DNA from: an uncultured Methanomicrobiales archaeon
Lineage (GTDB): Archaea > Thermoplasmatota > Thermoplasmata > Methanomassiliicoccales > Methanomethylophilaceae
Length of the DNA stretch: 13,823 nucleotides
Assembly: GCA_937892275.1 (NCBI GenBank)
Contig: CALAVG010000038.1
Location: forward strand, 1-13,823
Reading direction: 5' to 3'
The notes below the pieces were generated by a model that was given only the letters and a program-made list of their open reading frames with translations, did no database searches and had not been told where the DNA came from. The translations under genes and the position numbers were made by a program. Position 1 is the first letter of the stretch; each line of letters opens with the position of its first letter. Shown piece by piece: positions 1 through 7,390 of this stretch.

Positions 1-66
1 GAATCCGTCCCGGAACTTACCCCCCCCAGGGGTCACTCCCATCACAATTAAATCGGAGCCCGTCGG

Positions 67-104
67 TTACTATATTGGATTCGTTATCAGTATCCGACAG
101 AGGT
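67..104 (+). promoter_or_regulatory. TATA box and ribosome binding site of the universal stress protein gene
   Basis: A TATA-like element TTACTATATT lies at 67-76, and AGAGGT at 99-104 is a Shine-Dalgarno sequence 7 nt before the ATG at 112. A start about 26 nt after the TATA centre would fall near 99, giving a leader of about 13 nt that just holds the ribosome site. Bases 1-66 hold no gene that I can see; a C8 run followed by GGGG (20-32) could form a weak hairpin, perhaps the end of an upstream transcript. Confidence 0.45.
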
Positions 105-111
105 ATCTCCC

Positions 112-915
112 ATGGCTTTCGCAAAAGTTCTAGTCCCCGTCGACGGCAGTCCGCTCTCAGATGTTGCCACAGAAGTCGCAATCAAATTCGCAACCAGGTT
201 CGGTTCAGAACTGACCTTCCTCAATGTGGTGGATTTCTCATCTAACAGCACCTACGGACGCATCGAGAATGTGGACGAGATCCTTGACCTGCAGGTCGAG
301 GGACAGAAGGCCACCGATAGGGTCACCGAGAAGGCGAAGGCCGCAGGCATCAAATTCGAGGCTAAGATCGTCCAGGGTATCCCCGGGGAGGTCATAGTCA
401 ACCTGTCCAAGAGTTTCGACCACATTATCCTGGGAGTCACAGGTAAGGGAGGTATCGGAGGACGCATAGGGGAGACGGTCAAGAATGTACTCGAGAACAG
501 TTACTGCCCTGTCTTGACCATCAAATCCGGTACCAGGGGAATCGAGGAGATACTGTTCCCAGTGGCGAATGTCAACGAGGCGGCCATCAAGGTCGCGACG
601 GAGACCGTCAAGAAGATCGGATGCAAGCTCACAATTTTCGTCGTCAGGGCAGAGGGCATCGATGAATACCCTCTCCTTGAAAAGGTCGCTGCCAAGTGCA
701 GGGAGCTGGGGACAGATGTCAGCACCAAGATCGGCGAGGGCAATCCCGCCGAGGCGATAGTCGCTCAGTCCGGAATGTACGACCTCGTCATAATGGGTAC
801 CATGAGCAAGTGTGAGGGTAACGTCCTTCACGACGGTGTCACCCAGAGCGTCATCCTGAACTCGGCATGCCCCGTTACCGTGGTAAGGGCCGAGTGCAAG
901 GATTGCTGGCACTGA
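112..915 (+). CDS. Universal stress protein, tandem two-domain (UspA family)
   Basis: This 267-residue cytoplasmic protein has two UspA-type alpha/beta domains, roughly residues 1-140 and 141-260. The first opens with the typical strand KVLVPVDGS, and each domain ends in the usual CPV strand (YCPVLTI, ACPVTVV). Family members bind ATP or another nucleotide and help cells survive stress; the exact role is rarely known. The nucleotide loop of domain 1 (GVTGKGGIGGRIGET) is one residue shorter than the textbook G-2x-G-9x-G-S/T pattern and has Glu where Ser/Thr is normal. In domain 2 the loop is further degraded (GTMSKCEGN). ATP binding is therefore uncertain. The tail ends with CKDCWH, a CxxC pair at residues 262 and 265 that could bind metal or respond to redox. 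The gene is convergent with the ArsR-type regulator, 15 nt away. The start is supported by AGAGGT 7 nt upstream. Confidence 0.9.
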   Translation: MAFAKVLVPVDGSPLSDVATEVAIKFATRFGSELTFLNVVDFSSNSTYGRIENVDEILDLQVEGQKATDRVTEKAKAAGIKFEAKIVQGIPGEVIVNLSKSFDHIILGVTGKGGIGGRIGETVKNVLENSYCPVLTIKSGTRGIEEILFPVANVNEAAIKVATETVKKIGCKLTIFVVRAEGIDEYPLLEKVAAKCRELGTDVSTKIGEGNPAEAIVAQSGMYDLVIMGTMSKCEGNVLHDGVTQSVILNSACPVTVVRAECKDCWH

Positions 916-930
916 ATTAGAAGAACCGAT

Positions 931-1299
931 TCAGGCCTTGGGGCAGGTGAGCTCCATGAGATCCTCGATCATGTGGTGCAGGTACCTGACCTCTGTGGAA
1001 TCGACGGCCTTGTAATAGACCTCCTTTCCTACACGTCTGCTTTCGATGAGCCCGCTCTCCCTCAATGAACGGAGATGGTGAGATACAGCGGGGCTGGACA
1101 TACCCATGATGGCGGAGATGTTGGTGACGCAGCCTTCGTAATGGCATAGAAGCCAGAAGATACGCATCCTGGTCCCGTCGGACATCTGTGCGAGCGCACG
1201 ACAGACCGTGTCGAAACCCTTAGTCTGCTCGAGGAGCTTGCTGAACTCCTCCATATCTTTGATGTCTCCGTGATCGTGAGGTAATGTGTGTCCTGACAT
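931..1299 (-). CDS. ArsR/SmtB-family metal-sensing transcriptional repressor
   Basis: This 122-residue winged-helix protein carries the recognition-helix motif MSSPAVSHHLRSL (67-79) and the wing LIESRRVGKEVYY (84-96), both typical of ArsR/SmtB regulators. Such repressors leave DNA when they bind metal. Possible ligands are an N-terminal His/Asp cluster (H4, H8, D9, H10), Cys52 and Cys57 in the alpha-3 helix region (LLCHYEGC), and H108, H109, E112 and C119 near the C-terminus. This pattern resembles the alpha-3N and alpha-5 sites of CadC/SmtB proteins and suggests a soft or borderline divalent metal (Cd, Pb or Zn). The gene is divergent from the HMA/P-type ATPase operon, so it most likely represses that operon and itself. 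The sequence recalls regulators of gut Firmicutes from memory, hinting at lateral transfer. The ATG at 1299 lacks a clear Shine-Dalgarno site. It stops with TGA. Confidence 0.9.
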   Translation of the reverse strand: MSGHTLPHDHGDIKDMEEFSKLLEQTKGFDTVCRALAQMSDGTRMRIFWLLCHYEGCVTNISAIMGMSSPAVSHHLRSLRESGLIESRRVGKEVYYKAVDSTEVRYLHHMIEDLMELTCPKA

Positions 1300-1363
1300 G
1301 TTATCGTTTCCAGGTTATGGTCTATACATCTTGAAGGTTATAATTAAGGATTCTTTTAATAGA

Positions 1364-1395
1364 AACACTGTTAACCTGCCTGTTATTTATATAAC
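1364..1395. promoter_or_regulatory. Candidate ArsR operator and TATA box of the metal-efflux operon
   Basis: The gap between the regulator and the HMA gene holds a 9-bp inverted repeat AACACTGTT (1364-1372) and a 14-bp one, GTTATTTATATAAC (1382-1395), with 5-bp arms and a 4-nt spacer. The second contains the TATA box TTTATATAA (1386-1394). A start near 1416 follows, with a 27-nt leader that includes the Shine-Dalgarno AGGGTGA (1431-1437). A repressor bound here would block TBP. The region is AT-rich, so the short repeats could be chance. I infer regulation by the divergent ArsR protein from position only. Confidence 0.45.
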
Positions 1396-1442
1396 GATAG
1401 GTATAATGATTAAACAGATACTTAATTGAAAGGGTGAAAATA

Positions 1443-1661
1443 ATGAAGAAGACCTACAAGATCGAAGTCGACTGTGCGAACTGTGCTGCCAAGATGGAAG
1501 ACGCTACCAAGAAGACCGACGGTGTCAAGAACGCATCCGTCAACTTCGTGATGCAGAAGATGTCCGTCGAGTTCGAGGACGGAGCAGACGTCGATGCAGT
1601 CATGAAGCAGGTGCTCAAGAACTGTAAGAAGGTCGAGAGCGACTGCGAGATTGAGCTTTGA
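1443..1661 (+). CDS. Stand-alone heavy-metal-associated (HMA) domain protein
   Basis: This 72-residue protein is a single HMA (ferredoxin-like) domain. The metal-binding loop is DCANCAAK with C11 and C14 as the CxxC pair, and further cysteines lie at the end (KNCKK, SDCEIEL). Such domains bind soft metal ions and hand them to a partner ATPase. I chose ATG 1443 because AGGGTGA (1431-1437) lies 5 nt upstream; an in-frame GTG at 1434 sits inside that ribosome site. The P-type ATPase that follows 26 nt after the stop lacks an N-terminal HMA domain, so this protein probably supplies the detached metal-binding domain. The sequence closely recalls the N-terminal HMA domains of Zn/Cd ATPases in gut Firmicutes, from memory rather than from a search. 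Confidence 0.92.
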   Translation: MKKTYKIEVDCANCAAKMEDATKKTDGVKNASVNFVMQKMSVEFEDGADVDAVMKQVLKNCKKVESDCEIEL

Positions 1662-1687
1662 TCCTTTAAGCCGGAAGGCGAGTAATC

Positions 1688-3613
1688 TTGATCAAATTAA
1701 GGAAGAAGCAGAAGAAGATGCTCACGAGAATCATCATAGCATCCATACTGACGATCTTCTTCGCTGTATCGTCCGCGGTGGGGTTGTTCAAATTCGACGA
1801 CCCGGACATGGAGAAGCTGTTCTATTTCGTATGCTACCTGGTGCCCTACATCATCATCGGATATGACATAGTGATCAAGGCCTTCAAAGGAATCTCACAT
1901 GGTCAGGCCATGGACGAGAACTTCCTGATGTCCATAGCCACTATCGGAGCGATGATCTTGGGAGTCACCTATACCGGCGACTACGATGAAGCTGTCGCCG
2001 TCATGATATTCTATCAGATCGGGGAGCTGTTCCAGGCGATCGCGGTCGATTCCAGCAGGCAGAGCATCCAGAAGCTGATGGAGATCCGTCCAGATTCCGC
2101 CTTTATAGAGGAGGACGGGGAGCTTGTCGAAGTGGATCCCGAAGAGGTGCAGATAGGTACCGTCATAGTGGTCAGGCCTGGAGAGAGGGTCCCGATAGAC
2201 GGTAACATCGTGGACGGTTCGTCATCTCTCAACACATCCGCACTCACCGGGGAGAGTATACCCCGCGATGTGATGGTCGGGGACGAGGTCCTCAGCGGAT
2301 CCATCAACCTGTCCGGAGTACTGAAGATCGAGACCACCAAGGAGTTCGGAGAATCCACCGTATCCAAGATCCTCGACATGGTCGAGAATGCTAGCAGCAG
2401 GAAGTCGGAGTCCGAGGCATTCATAACGAGGTTCGCCAAGGTGTACACTCCCTTCGTCGTCGTATCGGCGTTACTGCTGGCACTTGTGCCCATGCTGCTG
2501 TTCTTCCTTGCGGATATAGAACTGTTGGACACTGCGGTGGAGGAATGGATCTACCGTGCACTGACCTTCCTGGTCATCAGCTGTCCATGTGCTCTCGTGA
2601 TCAGCATCCCTCTGGGATTCTTCGCCGGATTGGGAGGAGCTAGCAGGGAAGGTATCCTCGTCAAGGGTTCCAACTACCTGGAGATGCTCTCCGATGTGGA
2701 GACCGTCGTCTTCGACAAGACCGGTACCCTCACCCAGGGTGTGTTCGAGGTCACCGAGGTCAAGTCCGTTGACATGCCCCGCGAGAGGCTCATAGAGTAC
2801 GCCGCGGCAGCAGAATCATCATCTCCTCACCCGATCGCCGCCAGTCTCGTCCGTGCCCACGGAGCGGATATCGACCGTTCAAGGGTCACCGATATCGAGG
2901 ATATCGCCGGAAAGGGAGTCATCGCCAAGGTCGACAGTATCTCCGTCGCAGTCGGTAACGTCAGGCTCATGGAGACGCTGAACCTGGAGTCCGAGGACGT
3001 CCCTCAGCACGGTACCGTTGTCCATGTGGCCATCGACGGAAAGTACGCCGGATTCATCACCATCTCTGATATCGTGAAATCTGAATCCAAGCAGGCAATG
3101 TTGGATCTGAAGGCCGCAGGCATCAAGAAGACCGTCATGCTCACCGGGGATCAAGATGCGGTAGCGCAGAAGGTCGCCAAGGAGATCGGTATGGACGAGG
3201 TTCACAGTCAGCTCCTGCCCGGTGACAAGTTACTGCAGCTGGAGAAGATCATCAAGGATACGGATGCGAAGGTCGCGTTCGTCGGGGACGGTATCAACGA
3301 TGCACCGTCGCTCGTAAGGGCAGATATAGGTATTACCATGGGTGCGATCGGTTCGGATGCCGCTATAGAAGCATCGGATGTGGTCATCATGGACGACGAT
3401 CCCACCAAGGTCGCAACGGTCATGGGTATCTCCCGCAAGACCATGCTGATCATTCACGAGAACATCGTGTTCACCCTGCTGATCAAGTTCATCTTCCTCG
3501 GATTGTCCGCTGTTGGTATAGTCAGCATGTGGTTGGCCATCATAGCCGACGTGGGTGTGATGATCGCAGCGGTGCTGAATTCCGCACGTGCCCTCAGGTA
3601 CAGCAGAAAGTGA
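1688..3613 (+). CDS. Heavy-metal-translocating P1B-type ATPase (Zn/Cd/Pb efflux, ZntA/CadA-like)
   Basis: This 641-residue membrane pump couples ATP hydrolysis to metal export. Visible motifs are the actuator TGES (187-190), the membrane metal site SCPC (298-301), the phosphorylation site DKTGT (343-347), the P1B-specific SPHP (379-382) and the hinge GDGINDAP (533-540). K600 and D621 in the last two membrane helices match the Lys/Asp pair that marks the Zn/Cd/Pb (P1B-2) subgroup. About eight membrane helices are visible. There is no N-terminal HMA domain; the 72-residue HMA protein just upstream appears to replace it. The start is uncertain: TTG 1688 has AAGG (1675-1678) 9 nt upstream, while ATG 1718 (residue 11) has no good ribosome site. 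The first residues are strongly basic (IKLRKKQKK), as expected before the first helix. Its likely regulator is the divergent ArsR protein. Confidence 0.93.
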   Translation: MIKLRKKQKKMLTRIIIASILTIFFAVSSAVGLFKFDDPDMEKLFYFVCYLVPYIIIGYDIVIKAFKGISHGQAMDENFLMSIATIGAMILGVTYTGDYDEAVAVMIFYQIGELFQAIAVDSSRQSIQKLMEIRPDSAFIEEDGELVEVDPEEVQIGTVIVVRPGERVPIDGNIVDGSSSLNTSALTGESIPRDVMVGDEVLSGSINLSGVLKIETTKEFGESTVSKILDMVENASSRKSESEAFITRFAKVYTPFVVVSALLLALVPMLLFFLADIELLDTAVEEWIYRALTFLVISCPCALVISIPLGFFAGLGGASREGILVKGSNYLEMLSDVETVVFDKTGTLTQGVFEVTEVKSVDMPRERLIEYAAAAESSSPHPIAASLVRAHGADIDRSRVTDIEDIAGKGVIAKVDSISVAVGNVRLMETLNLESEDVPQHGTVVHVAIDGKYAGFITISDIVKSESKQAMLDLKAAGIKKTVMLTGDQDAVAQKVAKEIGMDEVHSQLLPGDKLLQLEKIIKDTDAKVAFVGDGINDAPSLVRADIGITMGAIGSDAAIEASDVVIMDDDPTKVATVMGISRKTMLIIHENIVFTLLIKFIFLGLSAVGIVSMWLAIIADVGVMIAAVLNSARALRYSRK

Positions 3614-3621
3614 AACCATTT

Positions 3622-3668
3622 CCCGGAGGAATCCGGGGATTTTATCAGTATTACTTTTTTAAAAAAAG
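3622..3668 (+). terminator. Hairpin plus T-rich tract after the metal-efflux operon
   Basis: Eight bases after the ATPase stop there is a hairpin CCCGG / CCGGG (3622-3626 with 3633-3637, loop AGGAAT), followed by GATTTTATC and then CTTTTTT inside a palindromic ACTTTTTT-A-rich tract (3652-3668). Archaeal transcription ends mainly at T-runs, so the T6 stretch is the likely end point. Confidence 0.6.
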
Positions 3669-3674
3669 TGTTAA

Positions 3675-3682
3675 TTTATATA
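3675..3682 (+). promoter_or_regulatory. TATA box of the MATE exporter gene
   Basis: TTTATATA at 3675-3682 is centred about 26 nt before the ATG at 3705, so the transcript could be leaderless. An AGGATA (3690-3695) 9 nt before the ATG could act as a ribosome site only if transcription starts further upstream. Confidence 0.5.
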
Positions 3683-3704
3683 CTCGGCCAGGATAGGGAC
3701 TACG

Positions 3705-5099
3705 ATGAGCAAAGAAAGCGACCTCCAGAGGATGCTTGGTGAACCCAAGGCGGCCATCAGGGCCATAATCCTCCCATTCTTCATCGCATTGGCGGTGGTG
3801 GAGGTCAACCAGTTCGTCGATACCTATTGGGTCTCGGGTCTCGGGGTGGATTCGGCTGCAGCAGTATCCACGATAGTTCCGGTCTATGGTCTGATGACCT
3901 GTGCAGGCATCGGTATCGCAGCAGGTGTCACTGCTACGGGAGCTGCACGTCTCGCCCGCGGTGAATATGAGGCCGCAGGCAGGCTGGTATCCAATTCGGT
4001 AATCCTGGGATTGATCTTTGCAGTCATCTCATCGATCCTGGTAGCGATCTTCCTCAATCCCGTGATAGACGTGATGGGTGCGGGGGATGTCCGCGAGGAA
4101 GCCATCCAGTACATGATACCTTACATCGTCATGTCACCGACAGTGACGATAATCGCCATTCTCGGAGGTACCCTCAGAGCAGAGGGTGCGGCGACCAAAT
4201 CAACCATCATACAATCGGCCTCAGCCATCCTGAACATGGTCATCGACCCCATACTCATCTACGGTATGGGGATGGGAGTGTTCGGTGCCGGTTTGTCTAC
4301 GGTCCTCTCTTCGCTTATTGCAATCGGAATCGGAATCTATTGGTACGTGAGAGGAAGGACGATCATCTCGATGAACAGATCCACCTTCCATGTCGATAAG
4401 GATGCGATGATGGAGGTCCTCGGCGTCGGAGGCCCGAAATCGGTCCAGATGGTCATCTCCAATCTGACGGATTTCCTTCAGAGAATATTCCTGATCATAG
4501 CCGGAGGGACAACCGCGGTGATGCTGTACAACTACACCTGGAGATACATCGGCCTGGTCGGTCTTCCCGGCAGGGCGGTGGATATGGCGATGTTGCCTGT
4601 ATGTTCCGCCGCTTACGGCGTTAGGGATCTGGAAAGGCTCAGGACGGGTTTCATGTACTCTGCCAAGCTGGTCATCGTCTGCGGTATAGTCTTCGCCACA
4701 GTGTTGTACATCTTCGCGGAACCATTCATGTCGGTCATGACGCAGGAGGAATCGATGCACGATGTCCTGGATATGTTGGTATGGACGCTCCGCGTATCCG
4801 TTCTCCTGATACCGTTCTCCGCACTGATGGGAGTGGCATCATCGATGTTGCAATCCATGAATAAGGCCAAGATTCCGATGTACTTCTTTATGTTCTGGGG
4901 ATTCCTGAAACTGGGCCTCTATGCTATGGCCGCATACGGCCTGTTCGGTATCGACCCATACGAGGGAATAATCTACAGCATGGTCGGCATCCATATTTTC
5001 GGTGCGTTCTGCATGACGTACCTTGCACGCAAGGAGTACAATAACCTCAGGAAGGAGGTAAAGCTCCATGATTGCTGCCAGGATCTCGAGATGGTATGA
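3705..5099 (+). CDS. MATE-family multidrug/toxin efflux transporter
   Basis: This 464-residue membrane protein has the size and repeated two-lobe pattern (about 12 helices) of MATE antiporters, which export cationic drugs or metabolites in exchange for Na+ or H+. Supporting signs are the first-helix segment PFFIALAVVEVNQFVDTYWVSG, the loop with GAARLARGEYEAA after helix 2, the segment LGGTLRAEGAATKST between helices 4 and 5, and a repeat of this layout in the second half (SMLQSMNKAKIPM). The C-terminal tail (after about residue 440) is charged and contains a CC pair. The substrate cannot be read from the sequence. It follows the metal-efflux operon but has its own promoter and lies after a terminator, so it is probably a separate unit. 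Stop is TGA. Confidence 0.9.
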   Translation: MSKESDLQRMLGEPKAAIRAIILPFFIALAVVEVNQFVDTYWVSGLGVDSAAAVSTIVPVYGLMTCAGIGIAAGVTATGAARLARGEYEAAGRLVSNSVILGLIFAVISSILVAIFLNPVIDVMGAGDVREEAIQYMIPYIVMSPTVTIIAILGGTLRAEGAATKSTIIQSASAILNMVIDPILIYGMGMGVFGAGLSTVLSSLIAIGIGIYWYVRGRTIISMNRSTFHVDKDAMMEVLGVGGPKSVQMVISNLTDFLQRIFLIIAGGTTAVMLYNYTWRYIGLVGLPGRAVDMAMLPVCSAAYGVRDLERLRTGFMYSAKLVIVCGIVFATVLYIFAEPFMSVMTQEESMHDVLDMLVWTLRVSVLLIPFSALMGVASSMLQSMNKAKIPMYFFMFWGFLKLGLYAMAAYGLFGIDPYEGIIYSMVGIHIFGAFCMTYLARKEYNNLRKEVKLHDCCQDLEMV

Positions 5100-5162
5100 T
5101 CCATTCCTTTTGTTCTGGCAGGGTCGGATGAGTGACAGGAACCAGGAGTTCGCATCCATTAG

Positions 5163-5169
5163 CTATTTA
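5163..5169 (+). promoter_or_regulatory. TATA box of the tRNA-Thr gene
   Basis: TATTTAA at 5163-5169, in the context CTATTTAATG, lies about 34 nt before the first base of the tRNA, a normal archaeal spacing for a tRNA transcript with a short 5' leader. The rest of 5100-5199 holds only a T-rich stretch CCTTTTGTTCT after the MATE stop, possibly its terminator. Confidence 0.5.
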
Positions 5170-5199
5170 ATGTAGTTGTGCTTAACCACGAATACACAT

Positions 5200-5271
5200 G
5201 CCGTTGTGGCTAAGGGGTATAGCGACGCCTTGGTAAGGCGTAGGTCGAGGGTCCGATTCCCTCCAACGGCT
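5200..5271 (+). tRNA. tRNA-Thr, anticodon GGU
   Basis: A complete 72-nt cloverleaf: acceptor GCCGTTG / CAACGGC, D-stem GCTA / TAGC with loop AGGGGTA, anticodon stem ACGCC / GGCGT with loop TTGGTAA (anticodon GGT, reading ACC/ACU), T-stem GAGGG / CCCTC. The discriminator is U73 and the end pairs are G1-C72 and C2-G71, as expected for archaeal tRNA-Thr. CCA is not encoded. There is no intron. Oddity: the T-loop reads TCCGATT, so position 55 is C instead of the near-universal U that is normally modified to pseudouridine. A T-rich stretch TCTTCTTTATC follows as the probable terminator. Confidence 0.93.
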
Positions 5272-5299
5272 CTTCTTTATCTACCTCTACTGTGCTGAC

Positions 5300-6133
5300 A
5301 TGATTACGACTCCCTATTCCAGGAACTATCTGTTGGCCGTAGTTGCAGTGACGATCATCACTGTAGTTACATTGATGTTCACGGCTGATTCGCTCATGGA
5401 GCACCTTCTGGTGATCATAGCCGTGGCTGTCATGTATCCCTGCATCATGCTTGGATTATACCTTTTCCTCGAAGGGAGGAGTTACAGGTGGATCAACGGT
5501 CCGGATTGGACATCGATGACCGAGCAGGAGCGCATCAACGCCGTCTCATACATCGGAATCTACATGACCATCGGATGCATCCTGCTTGGATGGGCCATCG
5601 TGCTGACGATATCCAGTTTCACAATCGGTATCGTGCTGATGGTCATCAGCGTCGTGCTCATGATCCTACCCATCCTGAAGAAAGACAGCATGAGGAGTTT
5701 CCGTTTCATCGAGAGGTCGACTGCGAAGAAGGTAGGGATATTCATCGCTGTGTCGGTTATTGCCATCGTTCCAACGGTAGCTATAGGGCTCTCGGAGTTC
5801 ACTGCAGAGATTGTCATAGTGGAGTTCGGAGAGGATCAGCTTCACGTCAAAGCACCTATGGTCGACAAGAAGTTCGATTATGACAAGATACAGAATCTCG
5901 AGATCGATCCGGATTTCGATAAGGGTTCTCGCATCGCAGGATACGGTACCCCGACCATATGCAGCGGAACATTCAGCAACGCCCAATTCGGTTCTTACAC
6001 GTTGGCTTCCTACACCAAGGTGAAGCCGTGCATCTTCTTCCTCTACGAGGACAATTACTATGCCTTCAACCAGGCCGACGATGGGAAGACCCAGCAGGTC
6101 TATAATGAACTGCTGACGAAGATCAATCTTTGA
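5300..6133 (+). CDS. Membrane protein: DUF3784-like helices and PH-like C-terminal domain
   Basis: This 277-residue protein has five predicted membrane helices (about residues 9-27, 35-57, 83-103, 107-126, 145-164) and a soluble C-terminal domain (about 168-277). The segment after helix 2 (RWINGPDWTSMTEQERI) resembles DUF3784 membrane proteins of Firmicutes, where a tryptophan and a short charged helix precede the third membrane segment. The C-terminal part, with SRIAGYGT (210-217), FGSYTL (230-235) and a final helix, resembles the bacterial PH-like domain bPH_5. Both assignments are from memory and moderate. Function is unknown. The gene begins 28 nt after tRNA-Thr; TTTATC (5276-5281) could be a TATA box for a leaderless transcript. 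The ATG at 5300 has no ribosome site. It converges on the DUF1015 gene. Confidence 0.8.
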   Translation: MITTPYSRNYLLAVVAVTIITVVTLMFTADSLMEHLLVIIAVAVMYPCIMLGLYLFLEGRSYRWINGPDWTSMTEQERINAVSYIGIYMTIGCILLGWAIVLTISSFTIGIVLMVISVVLMILPILKKDSMRSFRFIERSTAKKVGIFIAVSVIAIVPTVAIGLSEFTAEIVIVEFGEDQLHVKAPMVDKKFDYDKIQNLEIDPDFDKGSRIAGYGTPTICSGTFSNAQFGSYTLASYTKVKPCIFFLYEDNYYAFNQADDGKTQQVYNELLTKINL

Positions 6134-6153
6134 GAATTATTAAGTGTGATAGA

Positions 6154-6169
6154 CGGGGGATGTCCCCCG
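6154..6169. terminator. GC-rich hairpin between two convergent genes
   Basis: CGGGGG (6154-6159) pairs with CCCCCG (6164-6169) around the loop ATGT. It lies 20 nt after the stop of the plus-strand membrane protein and 5 nt after the stop of the minus-strand DUF1015 gene, so it could mark the 3' end of both transcripts. There is no strong T-run on either side. Confidence 0.5.
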
Positions 6170-6174
6170 AGCTT

Positions 6175-7362
6175 TCATCTCATTAAGTAGAATACGAAAC
6201 CGGACCAGATCTTCGGGAAGAAGAACGTGGTCTTCTTGGGCATCCTCTTTCCGATCATGGAGAGATCCCATATCGTCTGGAGTTTGGGATCGTTCAGGAT
6301 GATTGCAGCATCGTGCTTCCTATCCTCCATCTGCTTCTTCACGGAATCGTACTCCGCATCGTAGGAGATGGTGGCCTTGCCCTCATCGGATTTGTAGACG
6401 CCTTTGAGGATCTTCTCCTGTGCGACATAGGTGTCCAGGGTCCACATGGGATCGTCACCGCCGTCGTAATCCGCCAGAAGGCACTTTCCGGACCTGAACA
6501 TAATCCCCATCATGTGATCCTTCAGCTGAGCCTCCATCTCTTCTCTGGTGACCTCGACGGTCTTCAGTGCCGATGTTATTCCCTTGACGGCGTTCTTCTC
6601 GGAGATGTTCTCGGTGTCGATGATCCTGTGCGTGGGCTAGATGACCAATCCTTCGTTGTCCGATGATACGAGAGTGGCGAGTACGAAGGATTTCTTCTCG
6701 TTCCCGGCGTTCTCCAGGGAGTAGTTCAATGCTGTCTCGTATCTGTGGTGACCGTCGGCGATGAGCATCTTCTGATCCTTCAGCTGCTCCGTGATCTCCT
6801 TGCAGATCTTGGGGTCGGAGAGCTTGTAGTACTTGTGCTCCACGTCGGAATCGTCATTGTGCATGTAGATCAGCCTGGCGTTGTCATTGATCTTCTTGTT
6901 GAGCTCGGGTGTGAGTCCCTCGTAGATACCGAAGATGGACTCCAGGTGTGCTTCCATGTCCCTGAGGAGGTTCAGACGGTCCGCCTTCACTTTGGAAAAT
7001 GTCTCCTCGTGGGGGATGATGTTACCTTCCTCGTACCTCTCCGTCTTCAGGATGCCGACGATACCTGTGCGGATGCGTGTGGTCCCGTTGTCATCGAATG
7101 TCTGCTCGTAGATGTAGAACGAATCCTCGTCGTGCTTCAGCTCACCGTTCTCGATCCAGGAGTCGAGCTCCTTCCTTGCGGAATGGTATCTTTTGTCTGC
7201 ATCCTGCTTGAGGGTGAGGTTCGTGACATTGTGGGGGTGCGACTGGAGTTCTTTGAGATAATCGTCGCTGATGACGTCGTAGGGGGGCGAGATGCGGTCT
7301 GCCTCTTTCTCCCCTTTGCTGAGGTTGGGTCTGTATCCGGCGAATGGAAGGAATGTAACCAT
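6175..7362 (-). CDS. DUF1015 family protein with an in-frame amber (TAG) codon, probably pyrrolysine
   Basis: Read through one TAG (6637-6639), this gene encodes 395 residues; read as a stop it would give 241. Family hallmarks lie on both sides: PPYDV (26-30), PHEETF (117-122) and ADGHHRYETA (202-211) before; PTHR (243-246), MPKKTTFFFPK near the end and a TGA stop after. The TAG falls in the conserved segment GLVI-x-PTHR, where relatives usually have leucine (from memory). The frame is unbroken for 153 codons after it, and codon use does not change. In an organism that decodes TAG as pyrrolysine this is a full-length protein with Pyl242. The family is widespread in bacteria and archaea but its biochemical role is unknown. 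The start ATG 7362 has GGTG a few bases upstream and lies 28 nt after the CYTH stop, so the two probably form an operon; a TATAAA (7379-7384) in the gap could add a promoter. Confidence 0.88.
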
Positions 7363-7390
7363 CTTTGCACCATACGGCTTTATAGCGTGC

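Noticed and set aside
238..912. Long antisense ORF inside the universal stress protein gene
   Set aside because: It mirrors the codon pattern of a well-supported gene, has no family features and no promoter or ribosome site.
3652..3668. Palindromic T6/A7 tract as an operator
   Set aside because: It follows a hairpin at the end of an operon and is better explained as a T-run terminator.
6175..6537. A separate 120-residue gene downstream of a 241-residue one
   Set aside because: It is in the same frame as the upstream DUF1015 gene, and conserved family motifs run across the TAG and through the codons between them. One amber-containing gene explains it better.
6637..6639. DUF1015 as a plain pseudogene
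   Set aside because: There is no other stop or frameshift in 395 codons, both halves keep the family motifs, and TAG is never used as a terminal stop in the window. A point mutation or read error is still possible.
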